From positions 451,647,096 through 451,711,095 of the forward strand of contig JASDDO010000026.1 in assembly GCA_030015575.1 (NCBI GenBank): 64,000 bases of DNA, written 5' to 3'. This DNA comes from Agapanthus africanus. Lineage: Eukaryota > Streptophyta > Magnoliopsida > Asparagales > Amaryllidaceae. Below the pieces are notes generated by a model that was not told the origin of the DNA, ran no database searches, and worked only from the letters and a program-made list of their open reading frames with translations. Shown here in pieces: positions 31,383 through 43,540 of this stretch (positions are counted from its first letter, which is position 1; every line of letters starts with the position of its first letter). A program made the position numbers and the translations under genes.

Positions 31383-33600
31383 TGTTAGTTATATGTATGC
31401 CCTAGAGGCCATTACTATACATAGGATGTATATTGTAGTGGATGCTTGGACATATATAGGGAGGACTTTCTTGCTCGACATGATAGTATATTATCTGGTT
31501 GATCTTTACCTTAACGTGTACACTGATTGTCTCTCTGTTACATGTTGGTAAAGCCCTTAGGATGTGTACTTGACTACCTGGACTATGATGCGGATCATAC
31601 TAGTAGGGACATGGTAGTCCATAAGTACATCCTTCAAAGTCCCTAGTCGTGGGTGTATCGAGACGGGGCATCGATATACCAGAGTAGACTAGCGTATACC
31701 TTCTCGACCCATACAGATGGGCGATGGATGATCCCATATCCATTGGTGTTTGACATCAGAGATGATATACGGGTGCTCAGTGGAGACTGGGTACACTGGA
31801 CGGACTCGCCGAGAACTCCCAGATGGTATTATACCTTACGTCAGATGGCAGTTCTCTGGTGACACTGGTACAGAGTAGTTTGTTGACCCGAGATCGTCAT
31901 AGAATCTTGTGTGGTTCCCACTGTGCTTTGATTTCCATCTTACCACGTCCAAGAGGGCGTGCAAAACGGTGGTTTTTGGGTACAGTCCCGAATCACATGG
32001 AGGCAATGAGCGATAGGAGGGGATTCGTCTCTCCCGGTATAGGGAGTTGATGTTGCGCTGTGTTCGATTGGCTATAACAGGAAATCCCTGGCCAGGGTTG
32101 CTGAGATTTACCGGTAAGTGTTACCAGTAGTATCTCGAATTGTTATAGACCTCATATCGACACGACTTATCGAGCTATTGGGGTCTGACGTTTACCACCC
32201 CTAGGCGAGATATGCGACATATCAGACGACGAGACCGGACTGTACGGTAGTGTTACTGGTTGGATTCACAGGAGTGTGAGCGGGCTTGCTCGTCGATCTT
32301 CTGATCGCTCAATACCCGGGTGGCCGTTACGTTTAGCAGACCGCTTGCGGCTTGTGGGTGTTTGATATGATCATCACCTGCTGCCGGCGTATTGACGAGT
32401 CTTTAGAGTCCTACACAGAGGTTTCCTGGCTCAAGCGAAACGAAATAGGAGCGCATATGAGATATGTGCGGGACCGAGAATAATGCGTGTATGTGATACC
32501 CTATTCCATTCTCGCGATAAATGTATCGATTGGTTGTATGCGATATAACCTAGTTATCGATTCAAGCATTGATTCGATAAACCGATACATAGGATACTAG
32601 TCGGTTATATGCGATATAACCGGATCGTTAAATCAAGTGTTGATTTATTGATTTAATGTATAATTATATATTTGATAAATTACTTTGCATTAACTAGTAT
32701 TGGTTCACTTTAAATGGATTTTCTCACTTGGATGTACAAGTTGTATATGTGATATACTTTTTATGCAAATGATTGTATCATGTTTGATGATACATGTTTG
32801 CTAGGGTTTTTGTGTAAAGATAAAACCATGGTTACATGTTAATGGTTAGGGTTTTGATTTAATCATTTATTTATTTGTTTATTGTTTTTGGAAAATAAAT
32901 GGCTTGAAAAGCATATGGTGGCTTGATTTGTATTCTAGTTGAAGCTTCATGAAGATTTGACCTAAGTGACCATTTTTGTCTCATGCTTAACCCTAACCAT
33001 TCCCTCTAACCCTAGTTTAGTCTCTACACTTTACCATGGTTGGAGATGATAAGTATTATTATTATTTTCATTTTACTTAATACTTATCATAACATTTTCT
33101 TCTTCTTCTTCTTCATCTTCAACATGAAGAAACCTTGGACCATCAATGGTGATTGATGAAAAAGAGTGAGAAATCCAATTCTAAAGTGAACCCACTTCCT
33201 ATTTCTTCATCCTCTACCTCTTGCCAAGTAGTATAGGGTGTTTTCTTCACAAGTTTCATGACTTGGTGAATTGGGAGCTTGATCTTGTGATGCCTCGACG
33301 TAGATCATCTTCGGCACGAAGCCGACGACCTTGCCCGCCCATTTCTCCGATGAAGCCGACGCTAGAGCCCGGGTTTCCACTTGGATAGCGAGGAGACTTC
33401 ATTGCGGAGCCATGGAGGTGGAGAACCGGATCTACAAAGGTTGTATTTCCGTTCTCTTAGTAAAGTAGTTTACTAGTTCTAGTTTCGCATAGACATCTAG
33501 TTAACGATCCGTAGTCTAAGGTTTCTCGGCACCCGTTAAATTTGAAATTGGCATGGTTGATGCCTTGTGAGACCTCTTGAGAGTGCCTAGGAACCCTACA
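31383..33600 (+). repeat. COP-B1 3' LTR (2218 bp)
   Basis: Starts TGTTAGTTATATGTATGCCC and ends GGAACCCTACA, followed by AAACA (33601-33605). Collinear with the 5' LTR. The stretch 33470-33535 differs from 25582-25645 much more than the rest. Confidence 0.95.
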
Positions 33601-33605
33601 AAACA

Positions 33606-34160
33606 GCGGTGTAATTCTTCTTAACCGTAAGTACAGTTTTAAACCTACGACACACAGGGAATGAGTTATTAGACTCAGGGGACTTATACAGAGTATTGTA
33701 TGTTGTCCAGTGTTTATTAGGACAGAGGGGTTGGTACTCGTACTATATTCTGTTTATTTGTGACTTCTCTAGTTCTTAGACATGTGTTTCGTAGAAATGC
33801 AAGGTCTAAGTTTTGAGAAGTTATAGGTATAAGAGTAAAGTAGAGAACCAGGTGTTGCAAGTATCGGGATTCTTCAAAGTGATCGAAGATGTAGATACTT
33901 ATGTATGGTATTCTATTGATAGTAATTGTTTTGAGAAACTTGTTTCCCTTTCAGGTTACTCAGTTTTGGATGCACTCCTAAGTTGAGTAATGCTGATCGG
34001 CCTCTCTCCATTTAGGTGACATGCACTGGTGACAGCTGCATGATTTGAATCTGGTTCCAATTAAATCAGTGCCTCTATTTCTATATTGTATATAGAATAG
34101 TTCATATCTTAACATTGTTAAGGTACGGGGAGTTTTCCGGCTTATGCTTAAAACCAGACT
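33606..34160 (+). pseudogene. COP-C integrase remnant, left of TATS
   Basis: Degenerate copia integrase. The stretch near 33740-33850 aligns with the YFITF...KSE..EKF region of COP-A, and 33960-34150 aligns with COP-A 240-440. Many stops and indels; no open frame. It ends with AGACT (34156-34160), the TATS target duplication. Confidence 0.6.
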
Positions 34161-35836
34161 TGATTGAAAAAATTTAAGTTAACCGCAATCAAGACGGTGT
34201 CGCTATGCAGCTAGCCGGTTGAGCACGGGTCGATCCACAGGGAGATGGTTGTATGTCCTTTCTTGTTTTAGACGAGTCAATAAAGAATCTGTATGTGTTT
34301 GGTTCTAACCTATGTGTAATATTTGCAAGTATAAAGTTGTTAAGGAAAAGATACGAGATTATAAGCTACAGAAATCCGTACTCAAAACCTTTGAGCCGAA
34401 TCTTGACCAATTGAAGCTAAGCAATCGGCAACAACGTGGATTAGGGGATTTAAGCATGGTATTCGTGGAATACGGCTTATTTACCCTTGTCCTTCCGTTC
34501 TTGTCTCTTGCTTTCGCCTCCGGCCAAACCGAATGCAACCGGTCGCGGTTAGGAATCACCGTTACCTTGTCAGGGTACGGTGCCTAACGGAGCGCTTGCG
34601 TATGGTTTGGGCGGAGTTCAATGGAAAATACGGGAAAAGGAAATGGGCAAAGAAAATCTTTAACTTATAATATCGTATTTCTTCTTAACAATAATAATTA
34701 TTACAACATTCACAAAATGAACAAAAGAGAGCAAAAGAAAAGAAAAGAGAAAAGAAAAGATTACAAGAAATTAAGTGCATGAATTAAATTGCAAGAAAGT
34801 AAAGACAAGAATGAAAAATGCAAGTAATAAATTATAAGAACCATAGAACTCAAAACAAGCATGGGATCAATAGCCAACCCTTAAACTTGCAAGCTCAATC
34901 AAGAGGTTGCAAGATCAAGGGAAGGGTAGAGAACGCATGTGAATTTAAGCGCTAAGGCGAGAACGAAATGACACAACCCCTTGAGACCAATGACCAAAAC
35001 ATAAACTTGCAAGCTCACTTAAGAGGTTGCAAGATCAAGTTAAGGTAGAGAGCTCAAGGGGGAAGCTAAACAAAAAGAATAATACAAAAACCTTCATCTT
35101 TATTCACATCCACAAAAAGCTCTCACTACAATTCATGGAAGAGGAATGAAGAAGAAGAAGAAAAAGAACTAAAACTACAAAAGAAAGAGGAACAAAAGAA
35201 TGACCCTTGGTTGTGCTCAAAACTGCTGTATTTATAGGCAGGAGAATGGAGTTCTAGGGCAACCACCAGACCACATGGGAAATACCCAAAATACCCCCAA
35301 AAGTTGACGCAGAGAGGGCCCCACCTAGCCGCGGATACGCCGCCAATACCCCCTATTGACCGCGGATCCACGCCCCTACAGTAGGTTTAGGGTGTGGGGT
35401 TTCTTGTACGGCCCTGATCTGCTGTCCCCTGTTGTCTGGTACACATATTTTCTGATAATTCTTTCACAATTCTTCCAGAATTTCTGTTGAGGAAAGGTGG
35501 ACTTTTTGTGGATGTTTTTGTCATGATTGCCTCGAGCTCCGCGTAGATTTCTTGGAACTTGTTGTTGCCATTGAGCCTTGTGCATGAAGGTGACATTGAT
35601 TTGACATTTTGTCTTCCTAAACTGGTATCTGGCAACATACGGATGACGAGCGGAGACCGTGTTTTCTCAGTGGTTGGCAGGAACCCGGATTTTGTCGTGT
35701 TTTCCATGAATTTACCGTTTTAGAACCGAGAACCTGTATCCTGCAAATATATAACAAACACGGATTAAAAGTACCTACCTATAAACACACGAGCGTAAGA
35801 ATGGGCGGTATAAAATGCAATATTCTGATATGAACA
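34161..35836 (-). repeat. TATS: solo Tat/Athila-type LTR (1676 bp)
   Basis: Starts TGATTGAAAAAATTTAAG and ends GATATGAACA, the same terminal pattern as the TAT1 and TAT2 LTRs, and shares their GTTAACCGCAATC...GGTGTCGC and CGGGTCGATCCACAG segments. It is flanked by a perfect duplication AGACT (34156-34160 and 35837-35841), with no interior or second LTR, so it is a solo LTR left by recombination. Orientation is set by homology. A repeated stem CTTGCAA...TTGCAAG occurs near 34887 and 35008. Confidence 0.93.
35330..35372 (-). other. GC-rich hairpin in the TATS LTR
   Basis: Arms 35330-35348 and 35354-35372 pair at 15 of 19 positions around CCCCC. It is similar in sequence (CGCGGAT) and size to the GC hairpins of TAT1, TAT2 and the copia leaders, but more decayed. 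Confidence 0.6.
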
Positions 35837-35841
35837 AGACT

Positions 35842-37390
35842 CTGGATAACTCAAGGCACGTTTCTGTAATGGTTGTTTGTGGGTTGACCCGGGCTATGAC
35901 GAGGGTTGACTTTCTACAATCTGGAAGATCAATAGTGATATTGTTCTTGACTCGCCACAGTTTTAATAGAAATGAATTTTTTCAGAAAACAGTAGTGGGA
36001 GTATGGTAGAACTGGAAGTGATTTCAGAACCGCAAACGATTACTGAAAATTTAATTGGACCTAAAGATTCAATCTGGATTGACATTCCATTGGCCACTCC
36101 GCAGATATGTTAGGTAACCTCAGGCACCCGAGAGGTACTCCGGTAGCCTCAAGGATAGTGACAGGGAGGTTCTTGTTTACCCAGAGTTGCCATTGCTGTT
36201 GTTCCAGACTATGAGACCCGGCAGGAGGATGAATATAGCGTCGTTCTAAACTAGCTTTAGAAGTGTACGTGTATATGACTATGCCAGAGGGTTGTCGTAG
36301 TCAGTGGGAGCAGCGGAAGCTTAGTGGACAAGCAGCTTATGCCTATTTATAGACTAAAGCAGATATAGCGGAGATAGATCATCTATTTTTGATGTGATAG
36401 TCAAGGGCTTTGACTTCATCAGAATATGGGATGGATCTGTTAAGAAAGTAGTATGGTGTGATGTCCTGGTATTTAAATGACATACACAGAGTAGGAAGAG
36501 AAATTCCTATACTACGATTGGTTATACTTTGGTTGTCACACAGTGGTTTCTCCACAAAGGATATAGAAATTATATCAGACATTCTGGTAACTAGATCTAT
36601 GGTTTTAGATCTAGATTTGGGTAGTTTTCCAATCTGGATACTTAGACAGCATTCTACAGGTGTTTTAGAATGGACGACTCCTGGCACGGTAGTGTACCTG
36701 CAGGTGATGGAGTCACCCTCTCTAAAGGTGTCTTACAGACTAAATGGGAGAGGGATGTGCATGATTGGCAGATCACTTGCTTAGGCAATTGAGTAAATCA
36801 TGAGATGTCAAGTACCACACCAGATATTGTTTTTGCACGAGATGCAAGAAGTTGATATTAATCATATCCTGGAGAAACGTTCGGGAGCAGTTTTAGAACA
36901 TAAGTGGATGTTCTAGGGATATGATAACAACTGCCTCTTTTAGGAGACGGTTATCATTCCAGGCTTCCAAGGTGACTTGGATGACAGAGTGACTGTCAGA
37001 GTTATAGTTTTCCCTCTAACGAGGGGCAGTATTTTGGACAGGTGGTCCAAGCGGATACTGAGGGAGGTGTGGCGCAGGATACTGATTAAGTTCAGTTGAC
37101 AATACAGTCGAAGAAGTTTGGGTTTGGTGTTCATTTATGAACTAGGTCCCATCAGATATCCAAACATATTCTAAGACAGGTATTGCTCAATTCGGGAGAT
37201 GGCTTTCCCCACGAACTTGAGATTAAGAGAGACATAGAAAGAAACATCAGGGCGGATCCACTCACTGAGGCTATTCCTCGAATGCAATAGTTTCGCAAAC
37301 GGGATTTGTGAAACTGATCAGTAGAGGTGTTGGGTGTTCGGTATCACACGAGCTGTGAGTATGCGACATCGCAATAATTAGCCTTGAGTG
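35842..37390 (+). pseudogene. COP-C pol remnant, right of TATS
   Basis: Aligns in order with COP-A from about 500 to 2380 but with stops and indels throughout. Landmarks: a VELEVISEPQTITENL-like piece at 36008-36050, QSVGAAEA-like sequence near 36300, and a YLNDIHRVG piece at 36470, where the YVDD box has become YLND. RNase H traces run to 37380. It does not share the three-codon deletion of COP-B1 and COP-B2, so it decayed separately. Confidence 0.75.
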
Positions 37391-37402
37391 AAAGTGGGAG
37401 AT
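37391..37402 (+). other. COP-C polypurine tract
   Basis: AAAGTGGGAGAT directly before TGTTGG at 37403. Confidence 0.85.
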
Positions 37403-39418
37403 TGTTGGATATGGTGCCCTCAAAGTCAACTATTGGATCCCAGGCACGCGATTGCAATGATTGAGGGAGGACCTATACCGGTAGGACAGTCTTACTCAAG
37501 ATGATACTATGCTATCTGGTTTATCTTTATCATCGTGTACATGCTTTAGGTGACATTACAGGTCACTATTGCACGTTGATAGAGCCCATAGGATTCTTTC
37601 TTGACTACCAGTAGTATGATGGAGATCATATACGTGAGAGTTGGGTAATCTATAAGCACATACTTAAAGTGGTCCCTAGTCATGCGAGTTTCGAGACTGG
37701 GCATCGATACTCCATTAGTAGACTAGTGTATACAGTCGAGACCCCGACAAGGGGCGGTGGCCGGTCTCACAAGCCATTGGTGTCAGTTGGATCACCTAAG
37801 ATGTATACAGGTGCTCATTGGGTTATGAGTACACCGGATATGACTCGTCGGGAACATGCTAGTTGGTATTATACCAGACGTCAGATAGCAGTTCCCTGGT
37901 AACATGTGTACAGGTTAGTTCATCGACCTGAGATCGTCATTTGTCTCGTGTGAGTTCCCACTGTGCTTTGATTACTACCCTACCACGGCTCAAAGGAGTC
38001 ATGCAACAGGTTTTAGTTGGGTATAGTCCCGAGCCACATGGAGGCAGTCAGAAGATCGGCAGGGGTTTCGTCTCTCCCGGTATTGGGGGTGAGATCGCAA
38101 TGTGTCTAGGAGAGCCATTACACGAAGTCCTTGGCCAAGGCAGGAGATTTACTGGTAGGTATTCCAGTAGTATCTCAGGGTTTTCTGGGCTACTCTACGA
38201 CATGACTTGTACCTCTTATGGGGGTCTGACTTTTACCAACCCCCTAGGCCCGACATGCGATGCTCATAGACGAACGGACCAGACTGTACGGATATTGTTA
38301 CTGACAGGCTCAGTAGGGTGTCAGGATGAGTTCGCTCATCGACCTCCCTTTTGGTCAATACCTGGTAGCCCATTACATACAGCTAGTACCTCTGACGTGC
38401 TAGTGATTAAATCCACAGCCAAAGTATTGACGAGTCTTTAGAGTCCCCCACAGACAGTTTCTCAAGTTTCGGGCGAAACTTTGTAGAGGCCGTATGATAT
38501 ATGGCAGGGTTCGATCATATACGTGCGGTAGTGCACGTATCATGATCGGACGGATCATACTAGTAGGCTTTGGTTTAAGCCGGATCCTAGTATTAGATTT
38601 GTTGGATTACTTTAGTCTCATCGTATTCGCATTCAGTCGGAATGCGAATGCAGGTATGTATATACAGGTGAGGGGTATCCTTGTGATCCATCACGCGTTT
38701 ACTTTAGATATTGTCGTATCTTTTTATTGTTGTAAACATTTGGATTAATGTTTACAAATGGAAATTGTGAGCTTAAATCATCATTTTGTGCATTTAATGT
38801 GACATAGACTTCATTAGTGACTCAGGTCTCTTTTCTTGTGCTAATGTCACATTATTTGATTGATTTTGTGTTGATATGATGAGAAGAGAGAGAGAGGGCT
38901 GCCAAGAAGGAAGTTTGGTCTTGTATTTTTTACTTCTCACTCTCTCATTTCATCATAAGAACACAAGAAAAGAAAATGCTTCTTCTTCTTCTTCTTGCTC
39001 TAGCTCACAACCTCCATTAATGGCATCATCTCTAACCTCCATCTATACAATGGATGCAAGAGACAAAGTGATCACACACATTCTCTACATCGCCTCGGAC
39101 ACGTCGGCTAGCGAACTTCATGCCCGAGTTGCTTCTGATGAAGCGGGAGCCCGTAAAAAGACTCGATGATGTGGTGCTCTTTCCGACAAGGAAATCGAGA
39201 CCGGAGATGCCGCGAGGAGCTTGGGATGGTGGCCAAAGACCGAAGGACACGGATCGATCGGTATAGCTTTTCCAACCCTTCTCTAGTTTGCTAGTTGTAG
39301 GTTAATGGTTCGATCCGGGATTAAAGTCAGCGATAGCGCCAGTTTCAAGTTTTGAAAAAGTTTTCGTTTCCGCATTTTGGCCTCGGACAGACGGCCGGGA
39401 CGTTACCGTAGACTTACA
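37403..39418 (+). repeat. COP-C 3' LTR (2016 bp)
   Basis: Starts TGTTGGATATGGTGCCCTC and ends GACTTACA. Collinear with 17848-19868 with scattered differences. Non-coding. Confidence 0.93.
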
Positions 39419-42400
39419 ATTATTTCAAATTATAAATTTTTATGATTAATTCTACACTATTTTAATGCTAATCGCGATTAAATATCGCTAATCGTGTATT
39501 AAGCTTGTTTTGTTCACATAACATGCACCATGTCACATTTTAGCACTTGTTACATTTTATCATGGCTTTTCTTTGTATTTTCATTCTTGGTTTTGTCTTA
39601 TAAGAGAAGAGAAAAGAAAGAAAACAAAGAAAAAGAAATGAATAAGATAATGAGGGATGGGCATGAGAGAGAGTGGGAGAGGGTGAGGGTTTTGTTGGCA
39701 TGGCCATTCTCTCCTCCATCATTTTCCTTCATCTTTTTCCTCCCTCTTAACCCCATGGCAGCACCCTCTCCTCTACCATCTTCAACCTTCACAAACAACC
39801 CCAAATCAAATCCAAAACATAATTCCCTCTTCACAAAAAACATGCACAAGCAAGCAAAATCTGATTTTGAAGACTTGGAGCAACTTAAGAAAATTCTTGA
39901 GTTACCAAATGAGGTATTTTCTTTACCATTAGCATTGCATTTACATTACTTTAGCACATATACATATTTAGAAGTGTTTTGATGCTGTTTTGTGAGCTTT
40001 GAAAATTCATAGTGAGGGTTAGGGTTTTAATTCAGTTGTGTCGGTGAACTTAAGCCTTATTGGTGACCTTAGACCCCCTACAATGATAGAATCCCATACC
40101 AAACCCAACTGAAACCCAAAATACTAAAAACAGAAACTTTCATGTCGGTTTTGGGTTTACATTAAGGGTGCAGGGAATCTGGAGAGACCCGAGACAAATA
40201 CGAGAAAACCAAACAATACCAGGGAAAAAATTAGGACACTAGGAGGCCACCCTGACCAGATGAGCCCCAACAAAGACCCCCTGGCCGATCTGGCTGGATT
40301 TTTCGAGGAAGTGGCTGGCCACTCTGTGGAGTTAGGTGCCCAGGCTTCTTCTGTAGCTCACATACACCCTATACATCACCTCAGTATTGTTTGTGTACTT
40401 AGTTTTGACCTGAACTAAAATCTGGAGCATGTTTTCTTGGTTTCTGCCTTATGTTTCGTGATGTTTATGAATTTAAGTTTTGATATTTTGTTTGATATCG
40501 ATCACTTGATGTTTGTACGTCTATATCGAGGGTTATTTGGTTGAATTTCAAGATGTAGACCATAGGTTTTGACCGATGTGAGATTCACGTGTCGTTTTGG
40601 TTTTGAATTGGATTTTAATGCGATACGATACATTATTATATGTAGGTACTCTCACGAGGACTTCGAGACGACAAGCAAGCGCATGGCGACATCGGCATCG
40701 GCAAGCGAGGATCAAGGTGAGTAGATTTATATCTACAGGGGAAGTCGGGTGGATGGCGTATAGCACCCCGCAAACTTTGATGGAAACTGATTTACATATA
40801 TATATATATAATATGATTAAAGGAACCTAATAGGAAACTATAGTTAGAGTTAAATGATAATAGAGAAACCATATTAGAAACTATAGGATAGTTAGAAGCG
40901 ATATGATATGATTGATATGTGATGACGAGATTCGAGGATGATGTTCGACGATATTGCCGTATTGGATACTATAAGACTAGATAGCCGACGTAGGTGTATC
41001 ATCCGAACCATACCTAATTCAGACTGATGAATCGTATGCATCTTTTAAACAGATATCTTTAGGGACGTTACAGATTTTCAAATGATATATTTTCCTTAAA
41101 AACACCGTAGCCCCTACTTTCAAAAACTACGATTTGCATCTTTTAAAAAATCGATTGTATGGTTCGGGTATGTATATTAGATTAGATATGTATGCTTAGA
41201 GTAGAGGTAGAATGTATTGGTAAAATTGACTTCTTATGGGAGATAAATGCAATGAAAAGATAAGACGATGTGATATGATGATTTGATGATATGTTGGTAT
41301 ACGGATGCAAGCCGATTAAGATGATTGATACCTTTGCTGGTCCCCTGATACGAGATTCTTATGGATGTGATTTGGGACATAGGTATATAGATATATGTAA
41401 AGATGTGATTCTTGAATGATAAGCCGTACGAGACGTTAGTTCCGTACCCTCATTGTCGTAGAGGTTGATAGGATCCCTATTGGTTTTATGCCGCCGTACG
41501 ATGATTTTATGTACGCGATGAGTTTGACTTGATGATTGATCCATACCCTTGACTAGAGAATGTCGTACGATGGATTATACCGTACGTGATGCTGTGAGGC
41601 TAGATGCCGATTGATAGATTCACCGACCCACACATATGATAGATACGTATACCTTATAGCTTTTAGCTGATGATTTACCTTATGCAGCATTCATGTTATA
41701 CTCATTGCATTACATATACCTGTGCTTGTATACTTACACCATTATCGATGATGCGTATGTAACACGTACACAGATTTGACGGCTCACACACTTCATCATC
41801 GATAATTGCCATGTCACTACACAGTAGAATTGTTGTAGCATGAAATGGCTCCTTGCATGATTCACTTGCTATAGTTACATATACACCCTTATTCGATGTT
41901 GTATTTGTCTTTGGAGAATTTGGGAACCGCAAGATATATTTTTAAAAACTGGATTCCTTTAAAAGAGTTGTTTTCCCTCGTTATGTGCATGTTACTATTC
42001 CATATTGCATGATATACGGATATGCTTACATTTCTGTTATATGTCGCATACATCATGCTTTATGATTATACGCATTGAGATATGTCGTTTTCATGAGATT
42101 TCTGGATTTGAGGACCGTGGTCATTTTAAAAGAAAGTATGTATTGTTTTAAAAACCCGGTTTCTCTTGATATGATATTTCAGTGCGTCCACCATGCGTTT
42201 TCTCGGTTCTGAGACGTATGACAGTGATACCCGATTCGAGGAGCCGGATGAGGTCGATTGCGGGTACATGGTGAACCCGATATGGTACCCCGGAGCAAGA
42301 AAGGGATGCTGTGCAGTAGACGGTGAGCCTGGTAGGGGGACTACTACCTACAGGTGATAGTATTTGGGCTCGGCAGATATCCGGAGGATGCCGAACAGAA

Positions 42401-43524
42401 TCGAGAGATGATATGGGCCGATCCGGACTGACGGAGCCCGAGGGCCAATCCGGACTGACGGAGCCCGAGAGATATGAGGATTTACGTGCCGATGCTGGGC
42501 ACGATTTTCATGATGTTTTCGAGTGTCGATGCTAGGCACTCAGGTTCCATGATTTTGATGTGTCGCGAGGGACACACGTTGATTTATATCCTCATATTTT
42601 CATGCATATGCTTTTATGATACATACATTGATGATATAGTTGGACGAGATCCACATGCATACAAATATTGATCATATGGTTGGATGATATCCGCATACAC
42701 ATATGTGTTGATTACATTGTTGGCACACATATAGATATGGTCACCCTAGATACCATAGTATTACCTTTATGATACAGTTGACCAAGGAGTTGTTGTTTAT
42801 TCGATTTCTACTTGTTGATGTTTATCTATTCACGAGTTGGCAACTCACCCCCGTTGTGCCACAGTTCTTGCAGGTCGACCGCACGGATGAGTAGCGGCAT
42901 CGCTGGCACATAGCTACATTTGGGTGATTTGCTTGGTAGGTGGGATATTCGTATAGTACCCACTCTTGTATTTATATTTCATATTGTATCTAGTCAACTG
43001 TATCAATCAAACTAGTATTTGTATAAGTAATGAGACTTAGTGAGACTTGTGGTTGCGAGTCTTAGAGCGAGGGTTATTCCGCTACTTGTGGGTTTTGATG
43101 TCTTGTATATTTCTTTATCTTTTGTGGTGAACTTCGCCGTTGGGCGTCGTCTACTTGTTTTATTACTTGCGTGGTTGTGGATCCGCCGTTTGGCGAAGAG
43201 CTAGCTCCCGCTTGGGGATGCCTTTTATTTCATTATATATTTGTGATTTTGGATCAAAATATACAAAGGAGGTGCTGCCCAAATTTTTAAAAGACGAAAC
43301 ATGTTTTTCAACTAGTATCATTTACTTGCATTTTTATGTTCCCTTTTTATGCATTTAAGAAAACTTGATTCCACTATACCTTATTTCAAAAAAAAACTTC
43401 ACCTCCTTTATTTTTTAAAAAACAGGTTTAGATTTCTGGGTTTCGGCTTACTTGAATTACGTTACGCCTTTAGACGTGGCGTGATTTAAGTGCCGGTCAC
43501 GAGCTAATATTTTGGGTCGTGACA
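39419..43524 (+). repeat. TEK 5' LTR, second part
   Basis: Continues the LTR begun at 17685 after the ATTAT duplication copy, and ends GGGTCGTGACA. Matches 60785-64000 as far as the window allows. It holds CCGTACG-rich stretches (41420-41600), a 28-bp direct repeat with CCGGACTGACGGAGCCCGAG (42414-42470) and three short hairpins at 42485-42575. The 150-codon ORF at 39530-39982 is low-complexity and differs in the other LTR, so I do not call it a gene. Confidence 0.9.
42485..42575 (+). other. Three hairpins in a row in the TEK LTR
   Basis: CGTGC/GCACG (42485-42503), GAGTG/CACTC (42521-42541) and GTGTC/GACAC (42560-42575), separated by T-rich spacers of 17-18 nt. The same set is present in the 3' LTR at about 63883-63975. 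Confidence 0.65.
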
Positions 43525-43528
43525 AAGA

Positions 43529-43540
43529 TGCTATCAGAGC
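43529..43540 (+). other. TEK primer binding site (tRNA-Met type, one mismatch)
   Basis: TGCTATCAGAGC, 4 nt after the LTR end, differs from the usual TGGTATCAGAGC by G to C at the third base. Confidence 0.78.

Larger units (their letters stand above)
23489..33600 (+). mobile_element. COP-B1: complete non-autonomous copia element (10,112 bp)
   Basis: LTRs 23489-25705 and 31383-33600, PBS 25707-25718, purine tract 31371-31382, perfect AAACA duplication. The interior (25706-31382) has a structured non-coding leader and a broken integrase-RT-RNase H. It lies inside COP-C. LTR similarity is high by eye, with roughly a dozen differences noted in the first kilobase and one clustered patch near the end, so it looks fairly young although it could not have made its own enzymes. 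Confidence 0.96.
17848..39418 (+). mobile_element. COP-C: decayed copia element containing COP-B1 and TATS
   Basis: The LTRs are 17848-19868 and 37403-39418, with a PBS at 19870-19881 and a purine tract at 37391-37402. The flanks ATTAA (17843-17847) and ATTAT (39419-39423) form a target duplication with one mismatch, and the joined flanks rebuild the TEK LTR sequence seen at 60785-60830. The interior is 19869-37402, interrupted by COP-B1 (23489-33600) and TATS (34161-35836). Pol is heavily decayed and no gag is visible. Confidence 0.93.

Noticed and set aside
39530..39982. 150-codon ORF as a possible gene in the TEK LTR
   Set aside because: The copy in the other LTR (61071-61391) has a different start and indels. 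The sequence is low-complexity and lies in LTR DNA; no domain.
42414..42470. 28-bp direct repeat in the TEK LTR as a regulatory enhancer
   Set aside because: Only two units, also present in the other LTR; no known binding motif. Listed within the LTR entry only.
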